A stretch of DNA of 64,000 nt from Collybiopsis luxurians FD-317 M1 (taxonomy: Eukaryota > Basidiomycota > Agaricomycetes > Agaricales > Omphalotaceae): positions 278,686-342,685 of the forward strand of contig KN834753.1 of NCBI GenBank assembly GCA_000827265.1. Direction: 5' to 3'. Both the position numbers and the translations under genes were made by a program. The notes beneath the pieces are model-generated. The model made no database searches, had not been told where the DNA came from, and saw only the letters and a program-made list of their open reading frames with translations. Positions 44,873 through 58,570 of the stretch are shown piece by piece. Each line of letters opens with the position of its first letter. Position 1 is the first letter of the stretch.

Positions 44873-46298
44873 CTATTCATCATCCCAAGACTCAGCCCAT
44901 TCATCTCGCGAAGGGTCCACGACACTCGGCGCATTCTTCTGATGTATTGATTCATTTCTCGTCGCCTTTGCTTCAGCATTCTTCTGTGGAGTTGACGGAG
45001 AATTAATTATGGGCTGTAATATAGGCTTCGGTAGATTCAACGGTGCCGGGGGCGCTCGACGTTTTTTGTTGAGTTTACTTGCTTCTCGTATTGACGACAT
45101 GGAGGAAGAAGAAGTAACGCTGCTGGAAAGGCTGGGTGGATATGAATGAGCATCTGAAGCCTCCGCTCTGCTACTGGAGCCTGATGATTTCGACTCGTAA
45201 GGATTATCGGAAAAGGTGACGTCTTTATCTTGAGAATGTGAGCGGGAATGGATAGAGGAAGGAGACCGAGAACGAGGACGCTGATTTTCTATATCAAAAT
45301 GAGGTTGATGTGAGTGATCATCATCTTCTTCGTCAGACGATGCGCGAAACAGTGGTTCGTGGTGATCAATATCAGGTTCTGGTCCATCCGCTGCCAGAGC
45401 AACAGGACTTTGAGAGGCTTTGACAATCGAGTCAATGAGCCAGAATTGTAGGATATTCATAATGATAGGAAAGATCCCCATGACACTGAACAGATACTTA
45501 GAATTAGGGTACCCTAGAGGAAAATGGCGACTCACAATATGACCTGGAATGCGTCACCCTCACTTGTCCATGTCCAGCTGAGCAGCCATGCTCCAAATGT
45601 AAAGAGCCAAGGGAATAGAGCGAGCAAGCCGATGACGAGGAATTTCATGGTGGTCAAAGCGACGACGTATAGAGCGGCTTGACGCGCCCAATACTTGAGA
45701 CTAGGAGGAGTTCCGTATACGCCGGATTCGAAACCTTTTAGATGTAGCCTCTCAGAAAAGATGTTAGTGAGACCATGCAGAACGAGGTATATGAGTGCGA
45801 CACCTAAACGAGATAAGTTGATGAAACTACTGAGCCGAACAAGGACTCACCAATGGTGGTGTCGACTAGAACATTCAGAAAATAGGAAACACAGGCGTTT
45901 TCGGATGAAAAATGGGACGCCAAGTCCGATATCAACACGTTAACGCCGTGCACGAACATTTGCCCCACAATTTGTTTGGAAACGTCGAATAACCTAACGG
46001 TGACTATTCAGTACTGGAAATGGTTAAAATACCGAGGGAAGTCTGACCAAATCCTCCACGGCCGCTTCGGTGTCTCTCTATGTCTCTTGAAGATCAGTGA
46101 TAATATTACAAGGACTCCCATGAGACCCTGGACAATCTGGAGCGAATTGAAAGGCTAGTATTTCTTCTACTTATGAGAATGGCGTACAAGTGCAGTTGGA
46201 CCAAGAAGCTGGCATGAACGCCTGTCGACAGGGTATGAGCCATCTTCATCTGTGTATGCCCAAGAGCTGGGTGGTAAATAATCTTCAGGGTCTTCCAT
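44873..46298 (-). CDS. STIMATE-family (TMEM110-like) vacuolar/ER membrane protein
   Basis: The ATG at 46298 gives MEDPEDYLPPSSWAYTDEDG. Exon 2, after a 33-nt intron (46155-46187), reads NSLQIVQGLMGVLVILSLIF and KRHRETPKRPWRIW. Exon 3 has the conserved DVSKQIVGQMFVHGVNVLIS. Later exons add VSYFLNVLVDTTIGVALIYL, ALYVVALTTMKFLVIGLLAL and MGIFPIIMNILQFWLIDSIV. This is the membrane core of the STIMATE family; the animal member tunes store-operated calcium entry, and the fungal members are annotated as vacuolar membrane proteins. A cytosolic C-terminus of about 190 residues is rich in Ser, Asp and Pro and ends EWAESWDDE at 44873. Confidence 0.87.
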
Positions 46299-46653
46299 TG
46301 TGGTGCAAGAGGAAAAGCTGCGCTCTGAAACTGTGAGAAATTGGAGATGGATAGGCGCTCAAGTCGACGGCTAAGGCTATTCGGTCGTTCTGTGTGAACC
46401 AACTGAGTTCTGTCATATTGAATGTTTCCAGATCTAATGTTGCCACCCTAGAGGTTCGCTGGAACTCTTGCATTCGGCCCAACCGAGACGCTTGGTGCCG
46501 AGCATCAACTATGTGCTCGCGGTCGCGTACTTGGTGGCGTACTTCATCCCCGAATGTCTGCTTATGTGAAAGCGATAATCAGCAAGGCTCAATCGTGTTT
46601 CATCAAGTCTATCATACGATGCAATCAGCTGTAGAATCGAAAACTGTCTCCCA

Positions 46654-47161
46654 TCACCGGTTATTAGAACCAATACTTCCACCGCTTCCGGCTTTGGAGC
46701 CCCTTCCTTCGGCCCATCCACCACTGCCAGTCTCTGGAATCAATGGTGTTCAGTATGCATGGCATTAGTATACGCCTCTCTTAAAACTTACCAGCTCTGG
46801 TTCCATTCCAAGGGTGATTCCAGAACTGACTGTCCTTGGAGAGAATATCGCCACCACGGCCTCCAATTCCCCCGTCTGCGCCAGAGCCTCCTGAGCCCGT
46901 TCCTTACACGAGAATGAGGACAGGGTAAATTGAAAAGGGGAGTAGTCTTACTGAATTTGGTTTTGCTCGTTTGCCAGCTGTAGCATGGGTCGGCGCGTCG
47001 AGCAGAGTTTCCCGACATAATGTTACCACCTTCGCCACCTGTTCCGCCCGCAACCGCGTTTCCTCCTCCTCCGGTCTCTATTCAAAAACTTCGGTTAACG
47101 CGAGCTCATCTATATTCTAAAACCCCCAAAATTACTTACTCCAGTCACTGTTCCTGCCCAT
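46654..47161 (-). CDS. Small glycine-rich protein
   Basis: Four short exons from the ATG at 47161: MGRNSDW, then KTGGGGNAVAGGTGGEGG and NIMSGNSARRADPCYSWQTS, then GTGSGGSGADGGIGGRGG and DILSKDSQFWNHPWNGTRA, then ETGSGGWAEGRGSKAGSGG, ending IGSNNR with TGA at 46654-46656. GT-AG introns preserve the glycine-rich register at each join, which argues that the gene is real although it is only about 110 residues long. No signal peptide or known domain. A role in RNA binding or as a disordered structural protein would be guesswork. Confidence 0.6.
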
Positions 47162-48070
47162 TGTCGAAACTATTAAAATTCGAAGGGGGTGTTTAGTTTG
47201 GTATCTGGTTCACATTTTATATTACTGAATGCCTCGTTTAAATAACATGGCCAGATAGTTATGCGCAAGTGAACGGAGATTCTGCGTCGGATGCAATTGA
47301 TTTTCATGCAAGTCCTCGTGCATGCAGAACCAATTCATCTAGGTTCATCTGCTGGGTATGTACACTGAACATGCCTCTTCCTTGTGAAATGTCAATTGGT
47401 AGGTGGACCATTACGATCGTCTGATACTGGCAGTTGAGCCACCTTGTAACTGCGGCTGCGATTCTCATTCTGAAAGCTAATCAATAAGGCCACGGTATTG
47501 TAACTGGATATCTTCTATGTCTCCCTTGCTTGCTCCGCAATAAGCAGATACATCAGATCCATCTGACTTGCACCCCTCTTAAGTCCGGAGTGTTCGTTAA
47601 ATACATGCGACATACTTCATTGTGTTCTCGGGTTTCCTTCAGTCCAAGAATCGATTCCCTGTCTGTCGCCTATAACACTGCGCACGGTAATGTCGGCATA
47701 ACCCCAGCCTGTAGGATGTTTTTGCACAATCACATCCGATATTCTAATTTTGATTTGGTTACAGGGACTAAGTAGCGGGAAGCTTTGCTGCATTCCATTG
47801 TGAATATCTATCTTAATATTCTCAATCGTTAGACACAGCTGTCGATGTAGCCTGTACCGCAGATGAAAGTAGTTTTATCCATATCCTATGGTATCTTATG
47901 GTACTATAACTAAGATCTAAGACTCAGAGAGTTCAGTGCTAAGCGCTGGCCGGTTGAAAAGGGAAGCATCTATTATACAGCAAGGCGCCCAATGAATGGC
48001 ACTTAGCGTTGTGACAGTTATGACCAATTATAATTGCTTGATGTTACATATACAATCTTTACGAGAGAAA

Positions 48071-48242
48071 GAATCTTGAACTCTTACTCCGATTACCATG
48101 GCCTACACTAGCCTACATACTCTTTTTCACAATATAACATCTGTCAGGTTTAGAAACACTTTTTTTAAACCAGACAGATGTTCTACTATCCAAGAGAGCA
48201 TAGGCTAGTGTAAGCAATAATAATAGTAAGAGTTCAAGATTC
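48071..48242. repeat. 172-bp foldback (inverted repeat)
   Basis: The left arm begins GAATCTTGAACTCTTACT and includes ACACTAGCCTA and AACATCTGTC. The right arm has the same words in reverse complement (GACAGATGTT, TAGGCTAGTGT, AGTAAGAGTTCAAGATTC). The two arms meet across a short loop at about 48155-48165. The whole unit can fold into one long imperfect hairpin. MITE-like. Confidence 0.75.
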
Positions 48243-48480
48243 CTACTATAAAGAGTGATGAGTTGATATATGTATGTTTTGCAACAATGTTCCTATCTGC
48301 AATGTTTATGTCTTCATGAAGTTGTCACTGCTCAATGATTTCTATCCCTGCATCGAAATGTCACTCTGATGGTAGTGAATCTACATTGTAGCAGTGACAT
48401 ACATGGAATGAGTTGATCATTGTTTGAGTGCTCACTTTTGTGCAAGGCCAGGATTTTGATGCAAGATCTTCTGTGCCCGA

Positions 48481-48624
48481 GAGCACATCGTCTTTGCTCT
48501 TCCTTTAACTCATGAGCATTTCAAGTTGGCTGAACGCGCACTTGCAGACGATTGCAAGGCCCTTCACAAGTGGCAGCAAGAGGATGACACCGCCAGTGAA
48601 TCAAATGATGATACTGCTTGGTAA
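48481..48624 (+). pseudogene. Orphan coding-like fragment
   Basis: The frame reads EHIVFALPLTHEHFKLAERA, then LADDCKALHKWQQEDDTASE, and ends DDTAW with TAA at 48622. It looks like the C-terminal end of a protein, but no start or preceding exon is apparent and no family is recognised. Confidence 0.3.
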
Positions 48625-48908
48625 CCGAACCTTCAATGAGGGCAAGGAAATATGAGTTTGTGAGGCTTAACAACGCCAGAATCAAGAATCAGAAATCTTG
48701 CCACGGCGACTCCGATTTCGAGTTGTTGCCACGAACCGCGTAATTTGTCACGCAAACGCGTCCAACCTCGCGAAGAATTCCGGAGAAAAAATCATATATC
48801 ATTACAGGAAGGCAGAGTTCAGTAAGTCAAAAAGAACAAGGGCAGGTATATCAAACGAAGCACAGGCGCAGGCGAATTATCACGAAAACCGAGTCGAGCC
48901 ATCGAGCT

Positions 48909-49882
48909 TTAGTGGTGGACACCATTAATGCTAACTTTCCTAGCAGTGGCGTCTTCCAGCGACTCTTCATCTTCATCGTCATTATCGCGATGGGGCATCT
49001 CCGGCACTTCCTCTGGATCTTCCTCTTCCGCCATTAGCCTCGCTGCCCTCTGCAGAAACATATAGATGTCAGATGTGCTTAGATGGAAAATAGAACGTTT
49101 ATCTTTGAAACGCACCTTCATAGCTTCAGCCTCATTCGAGTAATGTCTTCCTCGAGCACGAACGAATTCGGCGTGTTTCTTGGCCGCTGTTTGGCCCAAG
49201 CTCAGTGAGAGGAAATTCACGACAGATACCCGGAAAACTACACACTTTCTTCATCCATTTCTTCATCAAACTCTACTTCCTCACCACGTTCACCATTCCC
49301 AGCAGCTCTAATATCTGATCTAGCCTCATCAGGGAGATTGAAACTGGTGCTTCGGCTGGACCCAGGACTGCCCGACCGGCCGGACCCTGAAGCTGACCGA
49401 CCTGCGCTCGAAAACGAGGTTCGACGAGAAGAAGGGCCAGAGAGATTCGAGGTCTGAGGAGAAGAGGAGAGAACAGGAGAAGCTGGGACATAGCGACCGT
49501 TCAGATCCAGGTTGGGGATATCTGCGGATAAATCAGTTTTGGATGAATTTCCATAGGGAAGGATCAAGCGACTGGATAACTCACCTCCCTCCACCTCATC
49601 AGTCAACGGGTTGTATCTGACATATGGCGTTTTGGGTTCGGTAATTTTAGTAAATGTTCCTTCAGGGAACTCTGTGGACTGGATATTGGCTTCGTCCCAG
49701 CGTAGGCTCCTGAGAGATAAAGTATATCAGACCAACATCTACTGCAGCTGATTGAGTTCCTACTGCTGGGCTGCACCAGGCGGCGGAGCAGCGTTCTTCA
49801 ATATGCCTTTGGGCTTCGGATTCGAAGCAGATCTGGGGAGAGGAGGGACGTGAGGTTGGTCTGGGATAATTTCGGTGGACAT
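48909..49882 (-). CDS. Protein phosphatase inhibitor 2 (Glc8/IPP-2 family)
   Basis: The ATG at 49882 gives MSTEIIPDQPHVPPLPR, followed by the PP1-docking motif KPKGILKNAAPP. The next exon has LRWDEANIQSTEFPEGTFTK and ITEPKTPYVRYNPLTDE. After a Ser/Gly-rich region come EEVEFDEEMDEES and the second PP1-contact segment FVRARGRHYSNEAEAMK, which replaces the vertebrate KLHYNE element. The acidic tail (AEEEDPEEVPEM) ends at 48909. The family binds protein phosphatase 1 and both restrains and activates it; yeast Glc8 is the closest functional model. Four short introns are implied. Confidence 0.88.
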
Positions 49883-50145
49883 GGTCGGCGTTTAAGAGCA
49901 GGATCCAAGATATTGATCAGCGAGCAGAAAGGGCTAAGAGGGGTCAATTCCGGTAAAAGTGGAGTGGAAATAATCGGGAATTGTTGTGGTTGGAGTTCAA
50001 GTTGGTGTATGGCACGAGTTCAAGTAACCGTTCCGAGGCGGTTCAATGAAATGAAATGATGTCATTTACACTTGTATCTAAATAGATAATCTCTCTACTA
50101 GTACTGTCCAAATTCCTATAAACCCCAGCATAACTCTTTTTCCAT

Positions 50146-52933
<2,788 letters not shown>

Positions 52934-53084
52934 GGGTGTAATTGGTAAAGGATTAATGAATCAGGATATGTTAGATACGTGGAAGTGTTATGTTGCACTG
53001 CAACGAGTCGAGGCTGGTCATTGGCGCTTAGCAAGCGCTAATATTTATTCAGAGTTTGTTCTTGTTTTTCCCCTGCTTCCTCTC
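52934..53084. promoter_or_regulatory. Bidirectional promoter, SEC18 / BTB gene A
   Basis: GGCGCTTAGCAAGCGCTAA lies at about 53023-53041. The BTB-B promoter carries GACGCCTAGCAAGCGCTAA at about 55759-55777, consistent with common descent of the two BTB genes. Confidence 0.5.
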
Positions 53085-53821
53085 ATGGCCAAAACAAACG
53101 AAATATGTCAGTTCTGTGCCTTTCCATTTATTACATGCTCACAGCGCATATACAGTTAATGCAGAAGATGCAGACGTGATCATTCGGTCGTCCGACGGAG
53201 TCGACTTTCGACTACACAAAAAGAATCTCGAATGCACCACGGGAGGCTTTCCCCCAGCCGAGTTCCCTTCCGATTTAAATGACATCGTACAGCTTACAGA
53301 GTCGGCGAATACGCTCGAGATTCTTTTCCACGCAGTCTACCCACTTCCTTTCCCATCCTTGAGAGGACTGCAATTTGATACGCTGTTGACACTTGCGGAA
53401 GCAGCGGAGAAATACGAAATTTTTTCGATGATACAAGCTTGTCGACGCGAACTATAGTAGGGTTTGCATCCACATGGCATGCACCGAATTTGACACTGAA
53501 GGTTGTATCAGTGAAATCACCTCAAATAGCGAACTATCTAGGGGGACCTCGGTATCGAACTTGAGGTCCAAAAGAATCAGACTTCTGCAACACGCTATCA
53601 AATACAATGACAAGGAGTTTATAGGACTTCTTCCGCGACTTCTCCTGCATGCCTCTCCGTCGGAAGTAGTGGACATCATGCCTGACCAGATGTACAAGGC
53701 TTGGGTAGATATCTCAATTATTTGTTTCCTGCTCAGCCAAACTGATTTCAGATCGGTTGCGTTCAACCTGCGTAGAGTCTTGAAAGAGAGAAGACACTGG
53801 TGTCATATAATAAATCGGTAA
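53085..53821 (+). CDS. Small BTB/POZ-domain protein A (possibly broken)
   Basis: Exon 1 (MAKTNEI) starts at the ATG at 53085. An intron to about 53156 joins it to FNAEDADVIIRSSDGVDFRL, HKKNLECTTGGFPPAEFPSD and LAEAAEKYEIFSMIQACRRE, the BTB fold typical of agaricomycete BTB families. A TAG closes this frame at 53455-53457. A second frame follows: FDTEGCISEITSNSEL, KRIRLLQHAIKYNDKEF, and SEVVDIMPDQMYKAWVDI, which is the C-terminal helical part that normally continues the same protein. The paralogue at 56 kb has its stop at the same position. Either an unusual intron removes the stop or the ancestral gene was already broken. Partner and function unknown; BTB domains mediate dimerisation. Confidence 0.6.
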
Positions 53822-54216
53822 TGACACAGTTCCATGAACGGGATGTTGGAGATGATGATATGCTGGGTAATCGAATCTCTCCCACAAAAAAACCCCGCTT
53901 GAGGTTTTGAGATGTGCATCCACCTATCAGTTCCAAAATACGGAATACACTAGTCTAGAATACTTAAATCCTCAATGCGCTTGACCGGCGCTTTTGTTAT
54001 TGGTACATAGTGTGCCGTGAAGCTGGCAGCCATCCCTCAACTCATCTTCAACATGTTTGCCAAGAGATGAGTAAGCTCTCTCATCCATCCTGGACTGAGC
54101 TGTGGTACAAATTCTAATGCATGCACTAGCAGTCAAAGTTCGGAAGGATTTTGCAGCAGCGGCCCATTCCCGATGTCAGCTATCTGAATCATTTTTTTTT
54201 CAGTCCCTTTTGTTAA

Positions 54217-55275
54217 TACTATGGTTGTTAGGGATCTTGCATCAACAGGGAACTTGTACTTTTTGAAAAATCCTCGATTCTGAGAGTTTGAGACACTCTC
54301 TGCCTTTTATATTTTATAGGCATATTATTTCGTTGCTATTTTACTGTATCATCTACTAGGAGTAAGAAATTTCGAGGGGAAAAGTAAATGCCAGATGAGA
54401 ACTAGGTAAAATTTGGAGCGTGATTCTACAAAAATCGTCAGGAACAGTAAAAATACAATTACCAGTATCACAAAGAAGTAGACATAGAAGCTGAGAAGGG
54501 TCTTTGGAATCTCTCTCCTAATTTTTTTAGCGGTCTGTCTTGATTTGAGCCTTTAACAAATGAAGAAAATCGAAAGGATGCCCCAGTGTGACAGAAGGTT
54601 CATGCCGTAGCTCGGCAGTATGAACCGAGCTGCCGCCAGTTCAAGCTCTCCTTTCACACCGTGTCTACCACAGTTTTCATAATAAAAATCTTTCTGTGTA
54701 GGCTTAAACTCAGTACAAAGANNNNNNNNNNNNNNNNNNNNNNNNNNNNNNNNNNNNNNNNNNNNNNNNNNNNNNNNNNNNNNNNNNNNNNNNNNNNNNN
54801 NNNNNNNNNNNNNNNNNNNNNNNNNNNNNNNNNNNNNNNNNNNNNNNNNTGAACCGAGCTGCCGCCAGTTCAAGCTCTCCTTTTTACACACCGTGTCTAC
54901 CCACAAGTTTTCATATAAAAATCTTTTCTGTGTAGGCTTAAACTCAGTACAAAGATTAAGATGATTTTTGAAACCTCACCGAAACGATAGACTAGTTCTC
55001 TGCGCTGAACTGCCGTCTATGCCAGACTCTGCCAGATTGCCGACCAGCGGCTTCACCGTGACAACCCCGTTACAACGGAGTGCAAGATCCCTGTTTTTGC
55101 TCGGTCATTGCCCGACACTTGCAGTGCTGCCTGGAAACCCACAAAGAGTTGGGTCTAGAGGTTTTAAAGCACTGCGAATTCAGCTGTCTACTTAGATTTC
55201 GAATCCGGTAAGTATTTCCAGCAGTATTCATGATTTTTCAAAAAACACAAGATCCCTAACAACCATAGTAACATG
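54217..55275. mobile_element. Possible insertion bounded by inverted repeats
   Basis: ACTATGGTTGTTAGGGATCT at about 54220 recurs in reverse complement at about 55245-55265, and the neighbouring TTTTTGAAAAATC also matches. The interior is non-coding and contains the gap, so its true length is unknown. Confidence 0.45.
54722..54849. other. Assembly gap (128 N) inside a duplicated flank
   Basis: The about 100 bp before the gap (TGAACCGAGCTGCCGCCAGT … CTCAGTACAAAG) is repeated immediately after it (54850-54956) with only small, mostly single-base length differences. Confidence 0.95.
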
Positions 55276-55546
55276 CTAAAAAATTGTCGGAAAAACCGAA
55301 AAGAGCCGATAAGCGCCTGTAAGCGCTGATAAACACCTTTTTTTTGAGAGACCGATTATGGCGATTATGGTGCTTACAAACATTAATAAATAATTCTGAT
55401 GATGTTGGGGGCCTGTAAGTGATGATATTATTAGCCGGTTTGCAGCCGGTTTCCAGTCAATTAAGTGAGTAGTGACCTAAATCAGCATATCAGCGGTGTA
55501 CATAGGATCGAAATGATCGTAGTTGAGTGTTGAATGAATTACTTGC

Positions 55547-55690
55547 TCAAAGCTGTAAGTAAATCAATCACGTCACACGTGCTTATTGCGTGGTTCTGCT
55601 TCGCCATCAAAGAAAAAAAAATTCTTCCAATTTACTAAGAAGCAATGCGAGCAAAATGTGACAGTTTTGAGTTTGTGTTGAGGTATTGTG
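55547..55690 (+). pseudogene. Relic of the 5' end of MTD1
   Basis: CAAAGCTGTAA, CACGTCACACGT, GCGTGGTTCTGCTTCGCCAT and TTTACTAAGAAGCAATG, then GAGTTTGTGTTGA, match in order the promoter and early coding DNA of MTD1 (56876-57190). About 200 bp of the early coding sequence, ATG included, is missing. Confidence 0.8.
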
Positions 55691-56029
55691 AGGAATTGTG
55701 TTGCACGTAGTCAAAGACTGGCGCGTGATTTTGCCATGATTTTGCCGTAGCTATAGCCGACGCCTAGCAAGCGCTAACCGCACGTGACTATGAGATCTGA
55801 GCACCGACAAGTGTCTTGGACTCTCAAGATTTTGGACAAGATTCTCAAGTAAGGACTGGTTCGATCTCCTAATGCCGTCGGAATCCTTGTATCATCGTTT
55901 GATTCATTACTGGTGGCCTGCCTGATCTGATTCAATATCTTTTCGTGGAACAGACCGCGCCACTGATAATTTAGCTAAGCTAAATTCAAAGTTTGGTCAG
56001 ATTTTGTTCTTGCTTTTCCAGTGCCCTCA

Positions 56030-56655
56030 TGGCAAACACAAGCGAAAAATGTCAGTCCTGTCCCTGTCCATCTAGTACATACTCATAGCGCATATACAGT
56101 TAATGCAGCAGATGCAGATGTTATCGTCCGATCGTCCGACGGAGTTGACTTTCGATTGCACAAAAAGAATCTCGAATGTGCTACAGGAGGCTTTCCACCA
56201 GCCGACATCCCTTCTGATCTAAATGAAATCGTACAGCTCACAGAGTCGGCGGATACGCTCGAGGTTCTCTTCCAGGCAGTCTATCCGCGTCCTTTCCCAT
56301 CCGTAAGAGGACTGGATTTTGACACATTGTTGACACTTGCGGATGCAGCGGGGAAATATAAAGTGTTTTCGATGATTCAAGCTTGTCGACGTGAATTTTA
56401 GTGTGTTTCAGGGTCCTTTTTCTCCAAACGACAGACATAAAATCTCACACTGAAGGTTTTATCAGTGAAGTATTGAAACAAGGATATTCCAGGGCGGAAT
56501 TGAAAGCGAAGAAGGTTAAACTTCTGAAGCACGCCGTCAAGTACCACGACGAGGAGTTCGTGGCACTTCTTCCGCAACAACTCGTGCATGTCCGTCCATC
56601 AGAACTAGTGGACATTATGCCTGACCAAATGTACAAGGCTTGGGTAGATGTCTAA
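56030..56655 (+). CDS. Small BTB/POZ-domain protein B (possibly broken)
   Basis: A paralogue of the gene at 53.1 kb. The ATG of ATGGCAAACACAAGCG at about 56030 opens a short first exon. An intron to about 56100 leads to FNAADADVIVRSSDGVDFRL-like sequence, NLECATGGFPPADIPSDLNE, and DAAGKYKVFSMIQACRREF, closed by TAG at 56399-56401. The C-terminal half (SHTEGFISEVLKQGYSRAEL, VKLLKHAVKYHDEEFVALLP, DIMPDQMYKAWVDV) is in another frame ending at 56655. The stop lies at the same place as in copy A, so the break or unusual splice predates the duplication. It lies directly upstream of MTD1. Confidence 0.6.
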
Positions 56656-56957
56656 ATAACTTGTTTCCTGCTCTGTAAAACTGATCAGTTGCGTAGAGTC
56701 TTGAACGAGAGAAGGTACTAGCGTCATTTCATCCCAACGTAATGACCCAGTTTTATAACCGTTAGACTGGAGGTTATCTCTTGGTACTTAGTACAATTGA
56801 GAATAGTGCTTCAGTAATACGATGTGAGATTCGTAGTTCGGCCTCAAAGTTTCAAATTTAGCACCCTCCTGCGGTCAAAGCTGTAAATCACGTCACACGT
56901 CCCTGTCGCGTGGTTCTGCTTCGCCATCAGAGAAAAAAAATTTCTTCTTATCGATCA

Positions 56958-58570
56958 ATGTCTACTTCCTCATCCTCTTCTGGAAAAGGCCTCCTTCTCA
57001 AAGCTGACCCTATTGCTGCTACTTTTCACGATGAAGTACAAAATATCCTCAAAGCGAATGCAGCCTCGCAAGCAGCTCGTGCACCTAAATTAGTTGGAAT
57101 TCTCTCAACGTCTTCCAAGCCCAGCCGGACGTATGCAGAGTTTACTAGGAAGCAATGTGAGAGTTTCGGGTTCGAGTTTGTGTTGAAGGAGACCGGGGCT
57201 GCTCTGAATCGAGAGGGGCAAGAAGGACAATTGTTGGGTGAGGGCGAAGGTGTCGAGGAGGCGATAATGGAAGCTAATGAGGATAACTCTGTTGATGGTA
57301 TCATGGTCGGTGTTATTTATTCTCGCATGGAAAGATACTCGTTCTACGATGATACAGGTTTATTTTCCAATTTTCGGTCCTCAACAGGTTAGCAGGGAGC
57401 AGTCGGCTTTCGATTTATTCACGAATCTTGAAAACAGGACCACTACTTACAACAAATTGTCTCGCCTTATAAAGATGTTGAAGGTCTGCACGTTAAATTC
57501 CATTACAATCTCTACCACAAGTTAGTTTTTCTTGTTCGCGTATGCAACACCCTAACATCTTGCTCCTCCAAATTAAACGCAGCATTCGGTTCATCTTCCC
57601 CTCGTCTCTTTCCGCCCCAGCTTCTACCGGGAGCTCAGCTGGTCTCACCGGAGATGAAGCAGAAAATGATATCCCTCCACCAGGCATGGTTAAATCCATC
57701 CTTCCGTGTACGCCCCTGGCTATCGTCAAGTGTCTCGAATATGCTGGCGTGTACAACAAAATTCTTCCTTATGGTGATCGTGCGTACGGGAAGACTGTTG
57801 TCGTCGTCAATCGGTGTGTAGACATGGAAAAAAAAAAGCATACGTTGGCTAAGACAGTTTTCCTTCCGTTAAACATTAACCAGATCAGAGGTTGTCGGCC
57901 GACCTCTAGCTGCCCTCCTCTCAAACGACGGCGCGAGAGTGTTCTCTGTTGACATCGACTCTATTCAAGAATACACTAAACGTCCTTCCCCTTCCGAATC
58001 TGAGTCATCCTCATCCTCGGCGCGCAAATATCACCCCCGACACATTGTCCGTCCTCCACCAAAAGGACTCGATACCTTGGAGGGGTGTTTGACTGTGGCA
58101 GACGTCGTCGTCTCCGCTGTCCCAAATGCGACTTACAAGATCCCGACTAGATGGTTGAAGGATGGGTGTATATGCGTGAATGTTGCGGCAGAGAAGAATT
58201 TCGAGAAGGATGTCAGGGATAAAGTGAGTTTCCCTGTTTCTTTTCTTTCCCTTTCGGTCTTGCGTGGTTTGCTTCGTAATTTGATGATTCTCCCGGTCGT
58301 GGTGTCACTTTGCTCTCCGACGGTATGTCATCGCTAACACGTACTTTTTCTGCTCTTCCGTAGGCTTCATTATACATCCCCGCTGTAGGCAAAGTGACTA
58401 TTCTCATGCTCCTTCGGAATCTGTGCGTCATAGATAATGTGTAATTGTCTTGGACTGACTAATTCAATTTTCTTCTTTTCTCGGTACGTAGGCTGCGATT
58501 ACAGCATTACAAGACTGTATCTCCCCTTCTCCCTCCTACTACGGCCGCAGAGGGCCCGCAGTCTGCGTAA
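56958..58570 (+). CDS. MTD1: Methylenetetrahydrofolate dehydrogenase (NAD+), Mtd1-type
   Basis: The ATG at 56958 gives MSTSSSSSGKGLLLKADPIA. The catalytic N-domain has AEFTRKQCESFGFEFVLKET. After an intron come YFPIFGPQQ and KDVEGLHVKFHYNLYHK, then SILPCTPLAIVKCLEYAGVY. The NAD-binding domain has YGKTVVVVNRSEVVGRPLAA, LLSNDGARVFSVDIDSIQEY, and CICVNVAAEKNFEKDV. The terminal exons read ASLYIPAVGKVTILMLLRNL and LRLQHYKTVSPLLPPTT, stopping at 58568-58570. This order matches the monofunctional NAD-dependent enzyme of yeast (Mtd1), which oxidises 5,10-methylene- to 5,10-methenyl-tetrahydrofolate in the cytosol. A Ser/Gly-rich insert precedes the SILPCTP motif. Its 5' end is duplicated as a relic 1.3 kb upstream. 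Confidence 0.93.

Larger units (their letters stand above)
47162..48908. other. 1.7-kb gene-poor interval with foldback and a coding-like relic
   Basis: No gene model is supported. It contains the inverted repeat 48071-48242 and a short coding-like frame at 48481-48624. Confidence 0.5.
53822..56029. other. 2.2-kb interval with inverted repeats, assembly gap and MTD1 relic
   Basis: Holds an inverted repeat pair (about 54217-54290 and 55208-55275) around a gap of unknown bases (54722-54849) and a copy of the MTD1 5' end (55547-55690). No intact gene. Confidence 0.6.
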
